In this document: one piece after another, positions 36,202 through 44,032 of the stretch | How the letters are laid out: every line of letters begins with the position of its first letter | Position numbering within the stretch: position 1 is the stretch's first letter | The notes under the pieces: generated by a model | The model's database searches: none | The model's input: the letters and a program-made list of their open reading frames with translations, nothing else | Told to the model about the DNA's origin: nothing | Made by a program: the position numbers and the translations under genes | Source of the DNA: Mogibacterium diversum | Lineage (GTDB): Bacteria > Bacillota > Clostridia > Peptostreptococcales > Anaerovoracaceae | Direction: 5' to 3' | Assembly: GCF_002998925.1 (NCBI RefSeq) | Contig: NZ_CP027228.1 | Span: 1,178,001 to 1,242,000 of the forward strand | Length of the DNA: 64,000 nt

Positions 36202-36221
36202 TAGTTAGATGCATCTAACTA
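36202..36221 (-). promoter_or_regulatory. Operator-like palindrome before dps, TAGTTAG-N6-CTAACTA
   Basis: A perfect 20-bp palindrome with core AGTTAG-ATGCAT-CTAACT. Arm sequence and 6-base spacing are identical to the two repeats before the ECF/ABC operon. It lies just downstream of the predicted dps transcription start (about +7 to +26). Confidence 0.7.
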
Positions 36222-36233
36222 TTCTTCGATGTC

Positions 36234-36262
36234 ATCATATCATAAGGTGTTCTTTTTAGCAA
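36234..36262 (-). promoter_or_regulatory. Candidate dps promoter
   Basis: Leftward -35 TTGCTA (36257-36262) and -10 TATGAT (36234-36239) with a 17-base spacer. The palindrome at 36202-36221 follows directly, the same geometry as at the ECF operon. Confidence 0.55.
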
Positions 36263-36270
36263 TAGCTATA

Positions 36271-36300
36271 AAGTGATTAAGCTGCCATGCTTAATCACTT
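36271..36300 (-). terminator. Hairpin overlapping the flavin-reductase stop codon
   Basis: AAGTGATTAAG and CTTAATCACTT (36271-36281 and 36290-36300) form an 11-bp stem that includes the last two codons of the gene. The T run is weak on either strand, so termination may be partial. Confidence 0.55.
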
Positions 36301-37001
36301 ATAGTTTTTCTTTTATTTATATCACTAGTAGCTTTGATAGCATTATTATGTTTCTTACTAGAACCCCTACGACTCCTTGATTGTTGCCTTCTAATGCCCC
36401 TTGCTTCCTTCTCCTTGCGGCGCTTAGTCTTCTCCTTCATGACAGAAAAGCCGAATCTCCCCATATCCTGATCATCAAGTCCATAGTAGCCGCCATGGTT
36501 GAAAGCGATAAGATTCATGCGTCCGAAGTCATAGCTACCGTTCTCATCCACAAATTCAGCACTTATATGCGCGTCCACGACTTCAGCTATGAACATGTCG
36601 TGAGTGGGGTACTCTCTAACTTCTAGAACCTTGCACTCAAGGTTGATTGGTGATTCTGCGATCATCGGAGTATCATTGGTCACTCCAGGGATCAAGGTAA
36701 GACCGAGTTCGCCTGCCTTGTCGATATTACGTCCAGATCTCACCCCAGCAAAATCAGTTGCTCTTGCGAGCTTCTCAGTGGTAAGGTTTATTACAAACTC
36801 TCCATTTTCTGAAATCATCGCATAACTGTACCTTGATTTTCTTACAGAAATGTACAGAATCGCAGGGTCAGAATTGATAATTCCAGTCCAAGCAATCGTG
36901 ATGATATTATTCTTCTCTACATTACCAGCAGTCACCATAACAGCTGGTAACGGATAAAGCAGGGTTCCTGGCTTTATCTTGATTTTCTCGTTATTGCTCA
37001 T
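36291..37001 (-). CDS. Flavin reductase-like (FMN-binding split-barrel) protein
   Basis: 236 residues. Residues 8-170 match the flavin reductase-like fold: LLYPLPAVMVTAGNVEKNNIITIAWTGI, then VSVRKSRYSYAMI-like and FVINLTTEKLARATDF. It probably binds FMN and transfers electrons with NAD(P)H. The last ~45 residues are very basic (KEKTKRRKEKEARGIRR and similar), which is unusual and may bind nucleic acid or membranes. Its ATG overlaps the stop of rluD as ATGA, so it is the last gene of the divIVA-lspA-rluD transcript. Confidence 0.87.
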   Translation of the reverse strand: MSNNEKIKIKPGTLLYPLPAVMVTAGNVEKNNIITIAWTGIINSDPAILYISVRKSRYSYAMISENGEFVINLTTEKLARATDFAGVRSGRNIDKAGELGLTLIPGVTNDTPMIAESPINLECKVLEVREYPTHDMFIAEVVDAHISAEFVDENGSYDFGRMNLIAFNHGGYYGLDDQDMGRFGFSVMKEKTKRRKEKEARGIRRQQSRSRRGSSKKHNNAIKATSDINKRKTISD

Positions 37002-38125
37002 TTGTTCTCCGTATCATCTAGTTTATCAAGCACTTCTTGAAAATACTCAGGTATCTCACTAGAAAACTCCATATACTCTCCAGTCCTAGGGTGTATGAAC
37101 CCAAGCAGTCTAGCGTGAAGAAGCTGCCCATTCAGTCCAAATGGCTGTTTCTTTGGTCCATATAGTGGATCCCCAACAAGCGGGTGCTTGATAGAAGCCA
37201 TATGAACTCTAATCTGGTGTGTGCGCCCTGTCTCAAGCCGTGCAGCTACAAGAGTGTATTTACCGTAACGCTTCAGTACTCTAATATGCGTGACCGCATC
37301 TCTTGAGCCTATTCCATTGACAGCCTTTCTGAGTCTATTGATATCATCACGACCGATTGGTGCATCTATGGTCAGCTTATCCTTCTTGATATTATCAAAT
37401 ACTAACGCTATGTATTCTCTAGTAACTGAATGCTCCTTGAGCTGCGCGGCAAGCGACTCATGGGCACTGTCATTCTTGGCTATCATAAGAAGCCCGCTCG
37501 TATCCTTATCGATTCTGTGGACGATTCCTGGTCTTATTGCTCCATTAATGGACGAGAGCGAATCTCCACAGTGATACATTATAGCATTGACGAGCGTGCC
37601 ACTGGGATTTCCGATAGCCGGATGCACAACCATGCCGCGTGGCTTTTCAACCACTATTACATCCTCATCTTCATAAATTATATCTATTGGAATATCTTCA
37701 GGGGCAGCGTCTATAGGCTTCGCCTCTGGAATGGATATCATGATGGTTTCGCCCGCCTTGATTTTGTACTTCTTGGCAACTTTCCTTCCAGAGACGCTGA
37801 CCAGACCGTCCTCGATGAGGTTCTGAGCGTAGCTCCTCGAGAGGTCGGTCGCTTCGCCTATATAGGCATCAAGTCTCTTACCCTTGTCGGCTTCTGACGG
37901 GGTAAGAGTCTTGACCTCTGCAGTTCGCACCTCTGGAATTTCACCAGCTTGCGCTCCGAAACCTTCACCAATATCGTCATCGCTTTCGATATCACCATCT
38001 TCGGTATAATCCATCTCAGCTTGAGTAAAAGCTTCGGCTTTATCCTCTTTATCTATAAATTTTTCTAGCTTATCTTCTCTAGCACGCAGCATATTATCTG
38101 GTGTGTCCTGTCTTGGCTTAAGCAT
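36998..38125 (-). CDS. RluD-family 23S rRNA pseudouridine synthase with acidic N-terminal extension
   Basis: 375 residues. An S4 RNA-binding domain (about residues 75-135, KRLDAYIGEATDLSRSYAQNLIEDGLV) is followed by the synthase domain with catalytic Asp in RPGIVHRIDKDTSGLLMIAK, and the late motifs ETGRTHQIRVHMAS and HPLVGDPLYG. The first ~70 residues are an added acidic, low-complexity stretch. I start at ATG 38125, which overlaps the lspA stop (ATGCTTAA) and has GGAG 9 nt upstream; the longer frame opens with TTG. Confidence 0.93.
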   Translation of the reverse strand: MLKPRQDTPDNMLRAREDKLEKFIDKEDKAEAFTQAEMDYTEDGDIESDDDIGEGFGAQAGEIPEVRTAEVKTLTPSEADKGKRLDAYIGEATDLSRSYAQNLIEDGLVSVSGRKVAKKYKIKAGETIMISIPEAKPIDAAPEDIPIDIIYEDEDVIVVEKPRGMVVHPAIGNPSGTLVNAIMYHCGDSLSSINGAIRPGIVHRIDKDTSGLLMIAKNDSAHESLAAQLKEHSVTREYIALVFDNIKKDKLTIDAPIGRDDINRLRKAVNGIGSRDAVTHIRVLKRYGKYTLVAARLETGRTHQIRVHMASIKHPLVGDPLYGPKKQPFGLNGQLLHARLLGFIHPRTGEYMEFSSEIPEYFQEVLDKLDDTENK

Positions 38126-38564
38126 CTTTTCTGTCTCCAATTATTACCCACAGTATCAAAACTGCACATCCAACCGTCACGCAGATATCAGCAACATTAA
38201 ACACAGGGAAGCTTCCCACTGAAATCATATCCGTCACAAAACCCATGACAGTTCTATCAATGAGATTCCCAATACCTCCAGACATTATCAGAAGCACACC
38301 AAGCTCTGCGAGCTTCTCTTTTTTCTTTCGCAGGTGCAATAAGAATAGCACCCCTGCTATCATTGTTATTACAGGCAAAATTACTGTGATAAGCTGCGAG
38401 TTCTGGAATAAGCTAAAAGCAGCTCCCCGATTCTGGACGTATGTAAAGTCTAATACGCCACGGAAAACGGGGAGCGTTTCTCCAATCTCCATGCGGCTTC
38501 TCACAGCGAATTTAGTAATCTGATCTATAATCAGCAGCCCACTCGCTATAATTACCAGCATCAT
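38118..38564 (-). CDS. lspA: Lipoprotein signal peptidase (signal peptidase II)
   Basis: 148 residues with four membrane helices. The catalytic aspartates lie in GGIGNLIDR near residue 98 and FNVADICV near residue 123; DQITK near residue 15 is also conserved. It cleaves the signal peptide of diacylglyceryl prolipoproteins such as those at 25669, 47758 and 51477. It sits between divIVA and rluD as in many Firmicutes. Confidence 0.96.
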   Translation of the reverse strand: MMLVIIASGLLIIDQITKFAVRSRMEIGETLPVFRGVLDFTYVQNRGAAFSLFQNSQLITVILPVITMIAGVLFLLHLRKKKEKLAELGVLLIMSGGIGNLIDRTVMGFVTDMISVGSFPVFNVADICVTVGCAVLILWVIIGDRKDA

Positions 38565-38578
38565 GAATCTTCTCTATT

Positions 38579-39250
38579 CTACTTAAGGATAATAGTGTCG
38601 TCAATTGAACCCTGCTCTTTAGCGAGGTTCTTGAGGCTCTCACTGAGATCTGAAACTGTAGCCTTTTCAGTCTTCTCCTCAGCCTTCTCCTCTTTCTTCT
38701 TGATAACGAGAGTATCCTGAGTAACTGCAGCCTCGTCTCCGCCAAATGGAGTCTTGAGCTCCTTATCAATATCAGGAATGTCGCTTCTATCTAGGTCAGG
38801 AAGAAGACCATACTCGTCGTTGTCAAGCTTCTCCATCTCTAGCTTAAGCATAGCTCTGTAATTTCCTCTAAGTCTCTCGACCTTCTGCTTGAGTACGAGG
38901 TGCTCGTCGTTGAGCTTCTTAACAGTAGTCTTCGCTTCTAGAAGCATACTCTCAGCCTCTAGCTCGGCATCTCTCATCATGAGCTCAGCTCTTCTCTCAG
39001 CACTTGCAGAGATATCTGCCATAAGTCTCTTAGCTGTCTCTAGAGTATCGAGCATTGCTGTATCAGACTTCTGCGACTCCTCAAGCTGTTTCTCGAGAAA
39101 CTTAATCTTATGAGCCATATTTCTATTGTCGTTAAGAACCTTCTCGTAGTCGACAATGATAAGATCTAGAAATTCGTCAACCTCTCTTGAGTTATATCCT
39201 TTTTTGTCACGAGTAAAATCTTTCTTATCGATATCTATTGGCATTATCAT
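38579..39250 (-). CDS. divIVA: DivIVA-domain cell-division protein
   Basis: 223 residues. The N-terminal lipid-binding part PIDIDKKDFTRDKKGYNSREVDEFLD is the DivIVA signature, followed by coiled coil to about residue 145 and an acidic/lysine-rich tail. DivIVA proteins sense curved membrane at division sites and poles. It lies in the division cluster with sepF and yggT. Two ATGs (39250 and 39244) are possible; GGAAGG is 10 nt before the first. Confidence 0.92.
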   Translation of the reverse strand: MIMPIDIDKKDFTRDKKGYNSREVDEFLDLIIVDYEKVLNDNRNMAHKIKFLEKQLEESQKSDTAMLDTLETAKRLMADISASAERRAELMMRDAELEAESMLLEAKTTVKKLNDEHLVLKQKVERLRGNYRAMLKLEMEKLDNDEYGLLPDLDRSDIPDIDKELKTPFGGDEAAVTQDTLVIKKKEEKAEEKTEKATVSDLSESLKNLAKEQGSIDDTIILK

Positions 39251-39307
39251 AGTATCGGTACCTTCCCTTCTATTTCTCTCTTAATCAAATATGATTATGG
39301 CTTTCGC

Positions 39308-39592
39308 CTAAAAAACATTCGTTATCAGCCTTGTAGCTAGCACCTGGAAAACTCTGATTAGCAAAAATGCAATCATCGGTGCCCAGTCTAGTCCCATCTG
39401 CGCGTGGCCATTCTTATATAAGATCTTTCTAATCGGATCGACAAGCGGACTTGTAAGCTGGGTTCCCATCTGATATAAGCCTCTCATGAACTCACTAGTT
39501 CCTGCAAACCAGCTTAATACCGCCGTCACTACAAGCATCATCTGTAGTATTGAGCAAAACCACGTGATGGCCCTTATCAGAACTAAATCCAT
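39308..39592 (-). CDS. YggT-family membrane protein
   Basis: 94 residues with two membrane segments and the family motif SPLVDPIRKIL between them (near residue 50). YggT/YlmG proteins are encoded beside sepF and divIVA and are linked to division-site or envelope organisation; their activity is not firmly known. The ATG at 39592 lies 6-7 nt after GGAGG and 3 bases after the sepF stop; the longer frame begins with TTG. Confidence 0.9.
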   Translation of the reverse strand: MDLVLIRAITWFCSILQMMLVVTAVLSWFAGTSEFMRGLYQMGTQLTSPLVDPIRKILYKNGHAQMGLDWAPMIAFLLIRVFQVLATRLITNVF

Positions 39593-39595
39593 CAA

Positions 39596-40132
39596 CTACC
39601 TCCAAGGGCTGCTTTTCTCACCAAGCTGTCCGCCTTCAGCGCTCTCGCGATTAACCTTAGCTGCTATATCAACATTAGCAGGTGCAAATATAAATATGTT
39701 AGATGTCACTCTCTGAACATTTCCATTGAGTGCGTATGTTGCACCACTAAGGAAATCAAACATCTTGCGAGCTAGCTCAGTCTCAACATGTTCCAGGTTA
39801 ATAATCACAGGCTTTCTCGACTTAAGATTATCCACGAGCTTGGTACACTCGTCGAAGTTCTTAGGCTCGATTACGAGCATCTTGAAAGGACCAGAACCAT
39901 TCATCGAATAAGCTTTATTCTGTGGTCCCTTTGAGATTAGTGGCTCAATCTTATCATAAGCCGCATCTGACTTGTGAATACCGGTCTCTGGACGAGATTG
40001 GCTCATTGGAGCGACTGGCTTCTCGTCACCTCTCATCTTGTCCATTTCTTCAGCGATTTCATCTTCTGAAACTTCGATTTCGTCCTCTGACTCCATTCCG
40101 ATTGCCGCTTTAAGAGCATCCTTAAAACCCAT
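39596..40132 (-). CDS. sepF: Cell division protein SepF
   Basis: 178 residues. An N-terminal amphipathic start MGFKDALKAAIGM is followed by an acidic linker and the SepF domain (about residues 85-165: MLVIEPKNFDECTKLVDNLKSRKPVIINLEHVE, then ARKMFDFLSGATYALNGNVQRV). SepF polymerises and anchors FtsZ to the membrane. The ATG at 40132 is 8 nt after GGAGG; an in-frame ATG at 40147 covers this ribosome site and is unlikely. Confidence 0.95.
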   Translation of the reverse strand: MGFKDALKAAIGMESEDEIEVSEDEIAEEMDKMRGDEKPVAPMSQSRPETGIHKSDAAYDKIEPLISKGPQNKAYSMNGSGPFKMLVIEPKNFDECTKLVDNLKSRKPVIINLEHVETELARKMFDFLSGATYALNGNVQRVTSNIFIFAPANVDIAAKVNRESAEGGQLGEKSSPWR

Positions 40133-40246
40133 GACTCTTTCCTCCATTTACGTCAATTTAATATCCATACTATTATATGCTTAATTTTCATCGTTCAATG
40201 AAAATTGCGTGAGATTTTCTCACCTATATCATCTTATTTTACCACA

Positions 40247-40945
40247 TTAACGGTAATCGCGCTGTCCAAAAATTGAACTTCCTACTCTTACAATAGTAGA
40301 GCCTTCCTCAATTGCGATTTCAAAGTCTGCCGACATTCCCATCGACAGTGTGTCGATATCTGCTCTTTCCTTCGGAAGATCTAGTTCCTTGATTTCCTCA
40401 AAAATCCCTTTTGTCTCCCTAAAGTATTTACGAGAATCCTCTGGGGCATCTGCCCTAGGTGGAATGCACATAATACCGCGAACTCGCACAGACTCGCATT
40501 CAGACACAATAGCCTCTATAAGCTCCTGGACTTCTCCTTTGGAGATTCCTGTTTTAGATTCCTCTTCAGCAAGATTAATCTCAATCAGAACATCCATTAC
40601 AATTCCTGCTGCACTTGCTCTCTTGTTGATTTCTCTTGCAAGCTTCAGAGAGTCAACAGAATGAATCATGGTCACCTTGTCTATTATCTGTCTAACCTTA
40701 TTAGTCTGTAGATGACCAATGAGATGCCACCTCTCCGGATGGATCTCATCATATTTGCTCAGTAATTCCTGAACCTTATTCTCACCAAAGTCAGTAGCTC
40801 CAGCATCGATTGCTTCCCTGAGTTCATCTGGCTCATGTTTCTTCGTTACAGCCATGAGCATTACATCCTCCGGATTACGCCCCGAGCGCTTTGCAGCCGC
40901 ATCCTTACGTTTCAATATTTCTAAGTAATTGTCCCGAATACTCAT
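40247..40945 (-). CDS. YggS/PLPBP-family pyridoxal-phosphate homeostasis protein
   Basis: 232 residues. The PLP lysine is in LMAVTKKHEPDELREAI near residue 34, followed by FGENKVQELLSKY, WHLIGHLQTNK and the phosphate-binding LSMGMSADFEIAIEEGSTIVRVGSSIFG near the end. It binds PLP and keeps vitamin B6 and amino-acid pools balanced. It overlaps the upstream gene by one base (TAATG) and precedes sepF, the usual ylm order. Confidence 0.95.
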   Translation of the reverse strand: MSIRDNYLEILKRKDAAAKRSGRNPEDVMLMAVTKKHEPDELREAIDAGATDFGENKVQELLSKYDEIHPERWHLIGHLQTNKVRQIIDKVTMIHSVDSLKLAREINKRASAAGIVMDVLIEINLAEEESKTGISKGEVQELIEAIVSECESVRVRGIMCIPPRADAPEDSRKYFRETKGIFEEIKELDLPKERADIDTLSMGMSADFEIAIEEGSTIVRVGSSIFGQRDYR

Positions 40946-41964
40946 TATTTGCTAACATCCTTTGCATTTTTTATATCACGTCTGCTCGGCGATTTAACAA
41001 CTTCATCATAAGTGCTAATCGTCTTGACATAATTGCCTTTGCTATCCATGAAGATATCTTCGTATACGGCAGCTTTTTCACCATTATCAGCTTTGACACT
41101 GATTGCCTTGAACCTCAGCCTGCCGATTTTATCCTTGGTGATAACACCTTTTCTGCCATCTTTCTTGACAATGCTCTTAGTCAAAATCACGACGCCGTCT
41201 GAACTTGCTGCCGTAACATTAGCTTTCTCAAATCTACCTGTAGTAAAACCGTCAAAATACTGTCTGCATCTAAGGATTATGCGTGTACTCTTCCCTTTTC
41301 CTTTGTGAAGACCAACGACAACAGCATTCATATTCTTATTAGCAATGGAAATCTTAACATTTTGTCCTTTAGCGTAGTGCTTGGACGTCTCTGAATCCGC
41401 ATAAAAAATATACCACCAGCTACCATTTTCGATTACCTTGAAAACAGGATCACCCTTAGCTACTTTTCCGTCAGGTAGCTCATCAATTTTTGACTTTCCC
41501 AGCTTTTCAAATTCGCTCTCTGACATGTTAAAAATATTATCTGAGTTCAGGTATTCAAGTCCGTCCAGCTTATATGTGATATACCCTGGATGTTCGGTAT
41601 TTCCACTATCAGTGCTTATAGCCGCATCTTCTTTCTTCATCTTCTTCAGAAGGGAATCATACTTATCGCTAGAACTACTAGCTCCTTCTCCAGAAATCTT
41701 GACAACTTTAGAGTTTCCCTTTACCAGCTCACCTTCAGTAACTGTACGCTTAACAGTCCCTGCTTTTCCAGCTGTGTAAACAGTCTCATTTCTCACTATG
41801 TAGCCTTCTGTCTCGTCTTTAACTTCAACGTTTCCGTACTTAGCTACATAAGATCTATCAAAAAGACCTGCAACCGAAGGCAGCACATATACGATTACCA
41901 AAACGGTAATCAATACAATCACATATATCGCTCCCCAGAACATAGTCTTTTTTTTCTTCATCAT
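40945..41964 (-). CDS. HlyD-like membrane-anchored protein of the division cluster
   Basis: 339 residues. A lysine-rich start and one membrane helix (about residues 9-32) precede an extracytoplasmic part with a split biotinyl/lipoyl-like motif GYIVRNETVYTAGKAGTVKRTVTEGELVKGNSKV near residue 55, as in HlyD-type adaptor proteins. No ABC or RND partner gene is nearby. Similar genes occur next to sepF/yggS in Clostridia, so a role in envelope or division rather than efflux is possible. The ATG is 5 nt after GAGG. Confidence 0.75.
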   Translation of the reverse strand: MMKKKKTMFWGAIYVIVLITVLVIVYVLPSVAGLFDRSYVAKYGNVEVKDETEGYIVRNETVYTAGKAGTVKRTVTEGELVKGNSKVVKISGEGASSSSDKYDSLLKKMKKEDAAISTDSGNTEHPGYITYKLDGLEYLNSDNIFNMSESEFEKLGKSKIDELPDGKVAKGDPVFKVIENGSWWYIFYADSETSKHYAKGQNVKISIANKNMNAVVVGLHKGKGKSTRIILRCRQYFDGFTTGRFEKANVTAASSDGVVILTKSIVKKDGRKGVITKDKIGRLRFKAISVKADNGEKAAVYEDIFMDSKGNYVKTISTYDEVVKSPSRRDIKNAKDVSK

Positions 41965-42025
41965 TCACACCTCTACAGAATGATTTTACACGAAACAGCG
42001 TGCTATAACAATGCTTTATCAGCAG

Positions 42026-42769
42026 CTAATACCTAATCACCGACTCGATTAAGAGTCGTTCTTTCTTAGAGTAAGCCTTTTCATCCGCTCTAAATTTCTC
42101 AACGAATTCCTGCCACATATCAGGTCTTCTTTCTTTCGTCAATCTCATGGCTTGTTCAAATCTCCAGAGATCGATTTTCTTGTGGTCGCCGCTGAGCAGA
42201 ACCTCTGGGACTTCACCCTCTTCCATGGTCCTAGGCCTTGTGTACTGAGGGTATTCCAGGAGTCCTGAATATATTGATTCCTCTAGCACTGACTCATCTG
42301 ATGCCAGCACGCCAGGAATAAATCTGGCAACCGCATCGACTAGCACCATCGCGGGCAGCTCTCCGCCCGTCAGCACATAGTCACCAATCGAAATCTCCTC
42401 GGCGGAGAGCTCGGTGAGGGCTCGCTCATCAACACCCTCATAGTGCCCGCATAGGATTGTGAGCTCGCCCTCACCAGCAAGCTCTTCAGCAGTCTCCTGA
42501 GAGAGCTTGCGCCCGCGAGGCGACATGTAGATAGTTCTGCCTGCGAACTCATTCTGCCTATAACAAGAAATAATAGGCTGAACCTGCATAAGCATGCCTG
42601 CGCCGCCTCCAAAAGGCGTGTCGTCGACGCGGCAGTGCTTATCTTCAGTATAATCCCTTATATTAACAATATTTAACTCGATAATTCCATTATCGGCAGC
42701 TCTTCCAATCATGCTTGACCTAATCGGTTCAAACATCTCTGGAAAGAGGGTCATAATATTAATTTTCAT
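42026..42769 (-). CDS. trmD: tRNA (guanine37-N1)-methyltransferase
   Basis: 247 residues. It methylates G37 next to the anticodon and prevents frameshifting. The trefoil-knot SAM site is seen in YMSPRGRKLSQETAEELA near residue 84, LCGHYEGVDERAL and SIGDYVLTGGELPAMVLVDA near residue 138. It starts MKINIMTLFPEMF, the standard N-terminus. It follows rimM by 22 bases. The usual next gene, rplS, is not present. Confidence 0.97.
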   Translation of the reverse strand: MKINIMTLFPEMFEPIRSSMIGRAADNGIIELNIVNIRDYTEDKHCRVDDTPFGGGAGMLMQVQPIISCYRQNEFAGRTIYMSPRGRKLSQETAEELAGEGELTILCGHYEGVDERALTELSAEEISIGDYVLTGGELPAMVLVDAVARFIPGVLASDESVLEESIYSGLLEYPQYTRPRTMEEGEVPEVLLSGDHKKIDLWRFEQAMRLTKERRPDMWQEFVEKFRADEKAYSKKERLLIESVIRY

Positions 42770-42791
42770 CTACTGCATTCTCTATCTATTA

Positions 42792-43361
42792 TTAAATTAA
42801 CCCTGGAATAAGCGTGATATCAATAGTGCCATCTTCCAGCGAAACTTCCTTTATAAAAGCATCAACGTATGGAATTAACACCTTTCTGCTATCCTCAGCT
42901 AGAACCACCTCTAGTAATGTCTGAGATGGATTATCAATCATATCATTTACATCCCCGATGATTTCCCCACTCTCAGAATCGCGAGCACGTAGCCCGATTA
43001 AATCACGGTAATAGTAGTGTCCTGGCTCAAGTTCAGCAAGTTCACTTTCTGGTATGTAAAGTTCTGCACCTGTTAACTTTTCAGCTGCAGTCCTATCTGC
43101 AACATTATAGAACTTCACTACAGGCCTTCCCTTTTGGTACCTTATACTCTTAACCTCGAGCTCTATTGACCCATCTACTCCATAAACTGCATTATCTCCT
43201 CCAAGCTCTCTGTATTTCTTGCCATCTACAAGCAGAACCGCCCCTTCATAGAGATTTTCGGATTCCTCCGCATAGAGACGCACCTTGGTCTCCCCCTTTA
43301 GACCAACTGCAGCTCCCACTTTTCCAACACTAACCATTGTATTGTCTTTTGCTAGTGACAT
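42792..43361 (-). CDS. rimM: 16S rRNA processing protein RimM
   Basis: 189 residues, with an N-terminal RimM barrel (VSVGKVGAAVGLKGETKVRLY) and a C-terminal PRC-barrel (HYYYRDLIGLRARD, then VNDMIDNPSQTLLEV and LIPYVDAFIKEV). It helps mature the 30S head. The start is the ATG at 43361 after AAGGAGGAG; the upstream extension to 43400 has no ribosome site. Confidence 0.95.
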   Translation of the reverse strand: MSLAKDNTMVSVGKVGAAVGLKGETKVRLYAEESENLYEGAVLLVDGKKYRELGGDNAVYGVDGSIELEVKSIRYQKGRPVVKFYNVADRTAAEKLTGAELYIPESELAELEPGHYYYRDLIGLRARDSESGEIIGDVNDMIDNPSQTLLEVVLAEDSRKVLIPYVDAFIKEVSLEDGTIDITLIPGLI

Positions 43362-43424
43362 ATTCTCCTCCTTGGATGCACTCACACCCTCTATCCACAC
43401 TAAAAATCCATTTTCTCATTATAG

Positions 43425-43452
43425 AAAATAAGCATGCGTGAGCCACGCATGC
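43425..43452 (-). terminator. Hairpin between khpA and rimM
   Basis: GCATGCGTG (43432-43440) and CACGCATGC (43444-43452) form a perfect 9-bp stem with a 3-base loop, followed leftward by TTATTTTC. It may end part of the transcripts and make S16 and KhpA more abundant than RimM and TrmD. Confidence 0.6.
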
Positions 43453-43480
43453 CTTGATAATGATAATTGCCCGAGTCGCG

Positions 43481-43714
43481 CTATTCTTCAACGATATCAA
43501 CAGTGACTCTCTTATTCTCTTTGATTGCGGCTGCCTTCACAACAGTTCTAATTGCTTTGGCAATGCGTCCCTGTTTGCCTATGATCTTACCCATGTCTTC
43601 TTTTGCAACGCTGAGTTTAATCACTATCTCGTTGCCGTTCACTTCTTCAGTCACGACAACATCGGCAGGCCTTGATACTAGTGCTTTGGCAATTGATTCA
43701 ACTAAGCCGGCCAT
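43481..43714 (-). CDS. khpA: KH-domain RNA-binding protein KhpA
   Basis: 77 residues, a single KH domain with the GxxG loop in MGKIIGKQGRIAKAIRTVVKA. KhpA works with KhpB as an RNA chaperone affecting small RNAs and cell division in Gram-positive bacteria. It lies between rpsP and rimM, its standard place. Confidence 0.94.
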   Translation of the reverse strand: MAGLVESIAKALVSRPADVVVTEEVNGNEIVIKLSVAKEDMGKIIGKQGRIAKAIRTVVKAAAIKENKRVTVDIVEE

Positions 43715-43727
43715 TATCTCTTCCTTC

Positions 43728-43970
43728 CTACTTCAAGCAACCCGACTTCTTGAGCAGCGCTCTTACAGTGTCGGTAGGCTGTGCTCCGTTAGCAAGCCAC
43801 TTCTGTGCAGCCTCATTATCGATATTGATCTCTGCTGGATCCTTAAGAGGATTGTATGTACCAATCTCCTCGATAAATCTTCCGTTTCTTGGAGTTCTTG
43901 AATCTGCAACTACTACTCTGTAGAAAGGCTTCTTGTGAGCTCCCATTCTCTTTAATCTAATCTTAACCAT
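43728..43970 (-). CDS. rpsP: 30S ribosomal protein S16
   Basis: 80 residues: MVKIRLKRMGAHKKPFYRVV, then ADSRTPRNGRFIEEIGTYNP, diagnostic of S16. The ATG follows AGGAGG by 6 nt. Confidence 0.98.
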   Translation of the reverse strand: MVKIRLKRMGAHKKPFYRVVVADSRTPRNGRFIEEIGTYNPLKDPAEINIDNEAAQKWLANGAQPTDTVRALLKKSGCLK

Positions 43971-44032
43971 TTGTTCCTCCTGATTATCTTAAAAATATAA
44001 TATTTATGCTTAACAAATAAATTTGTTATAAG

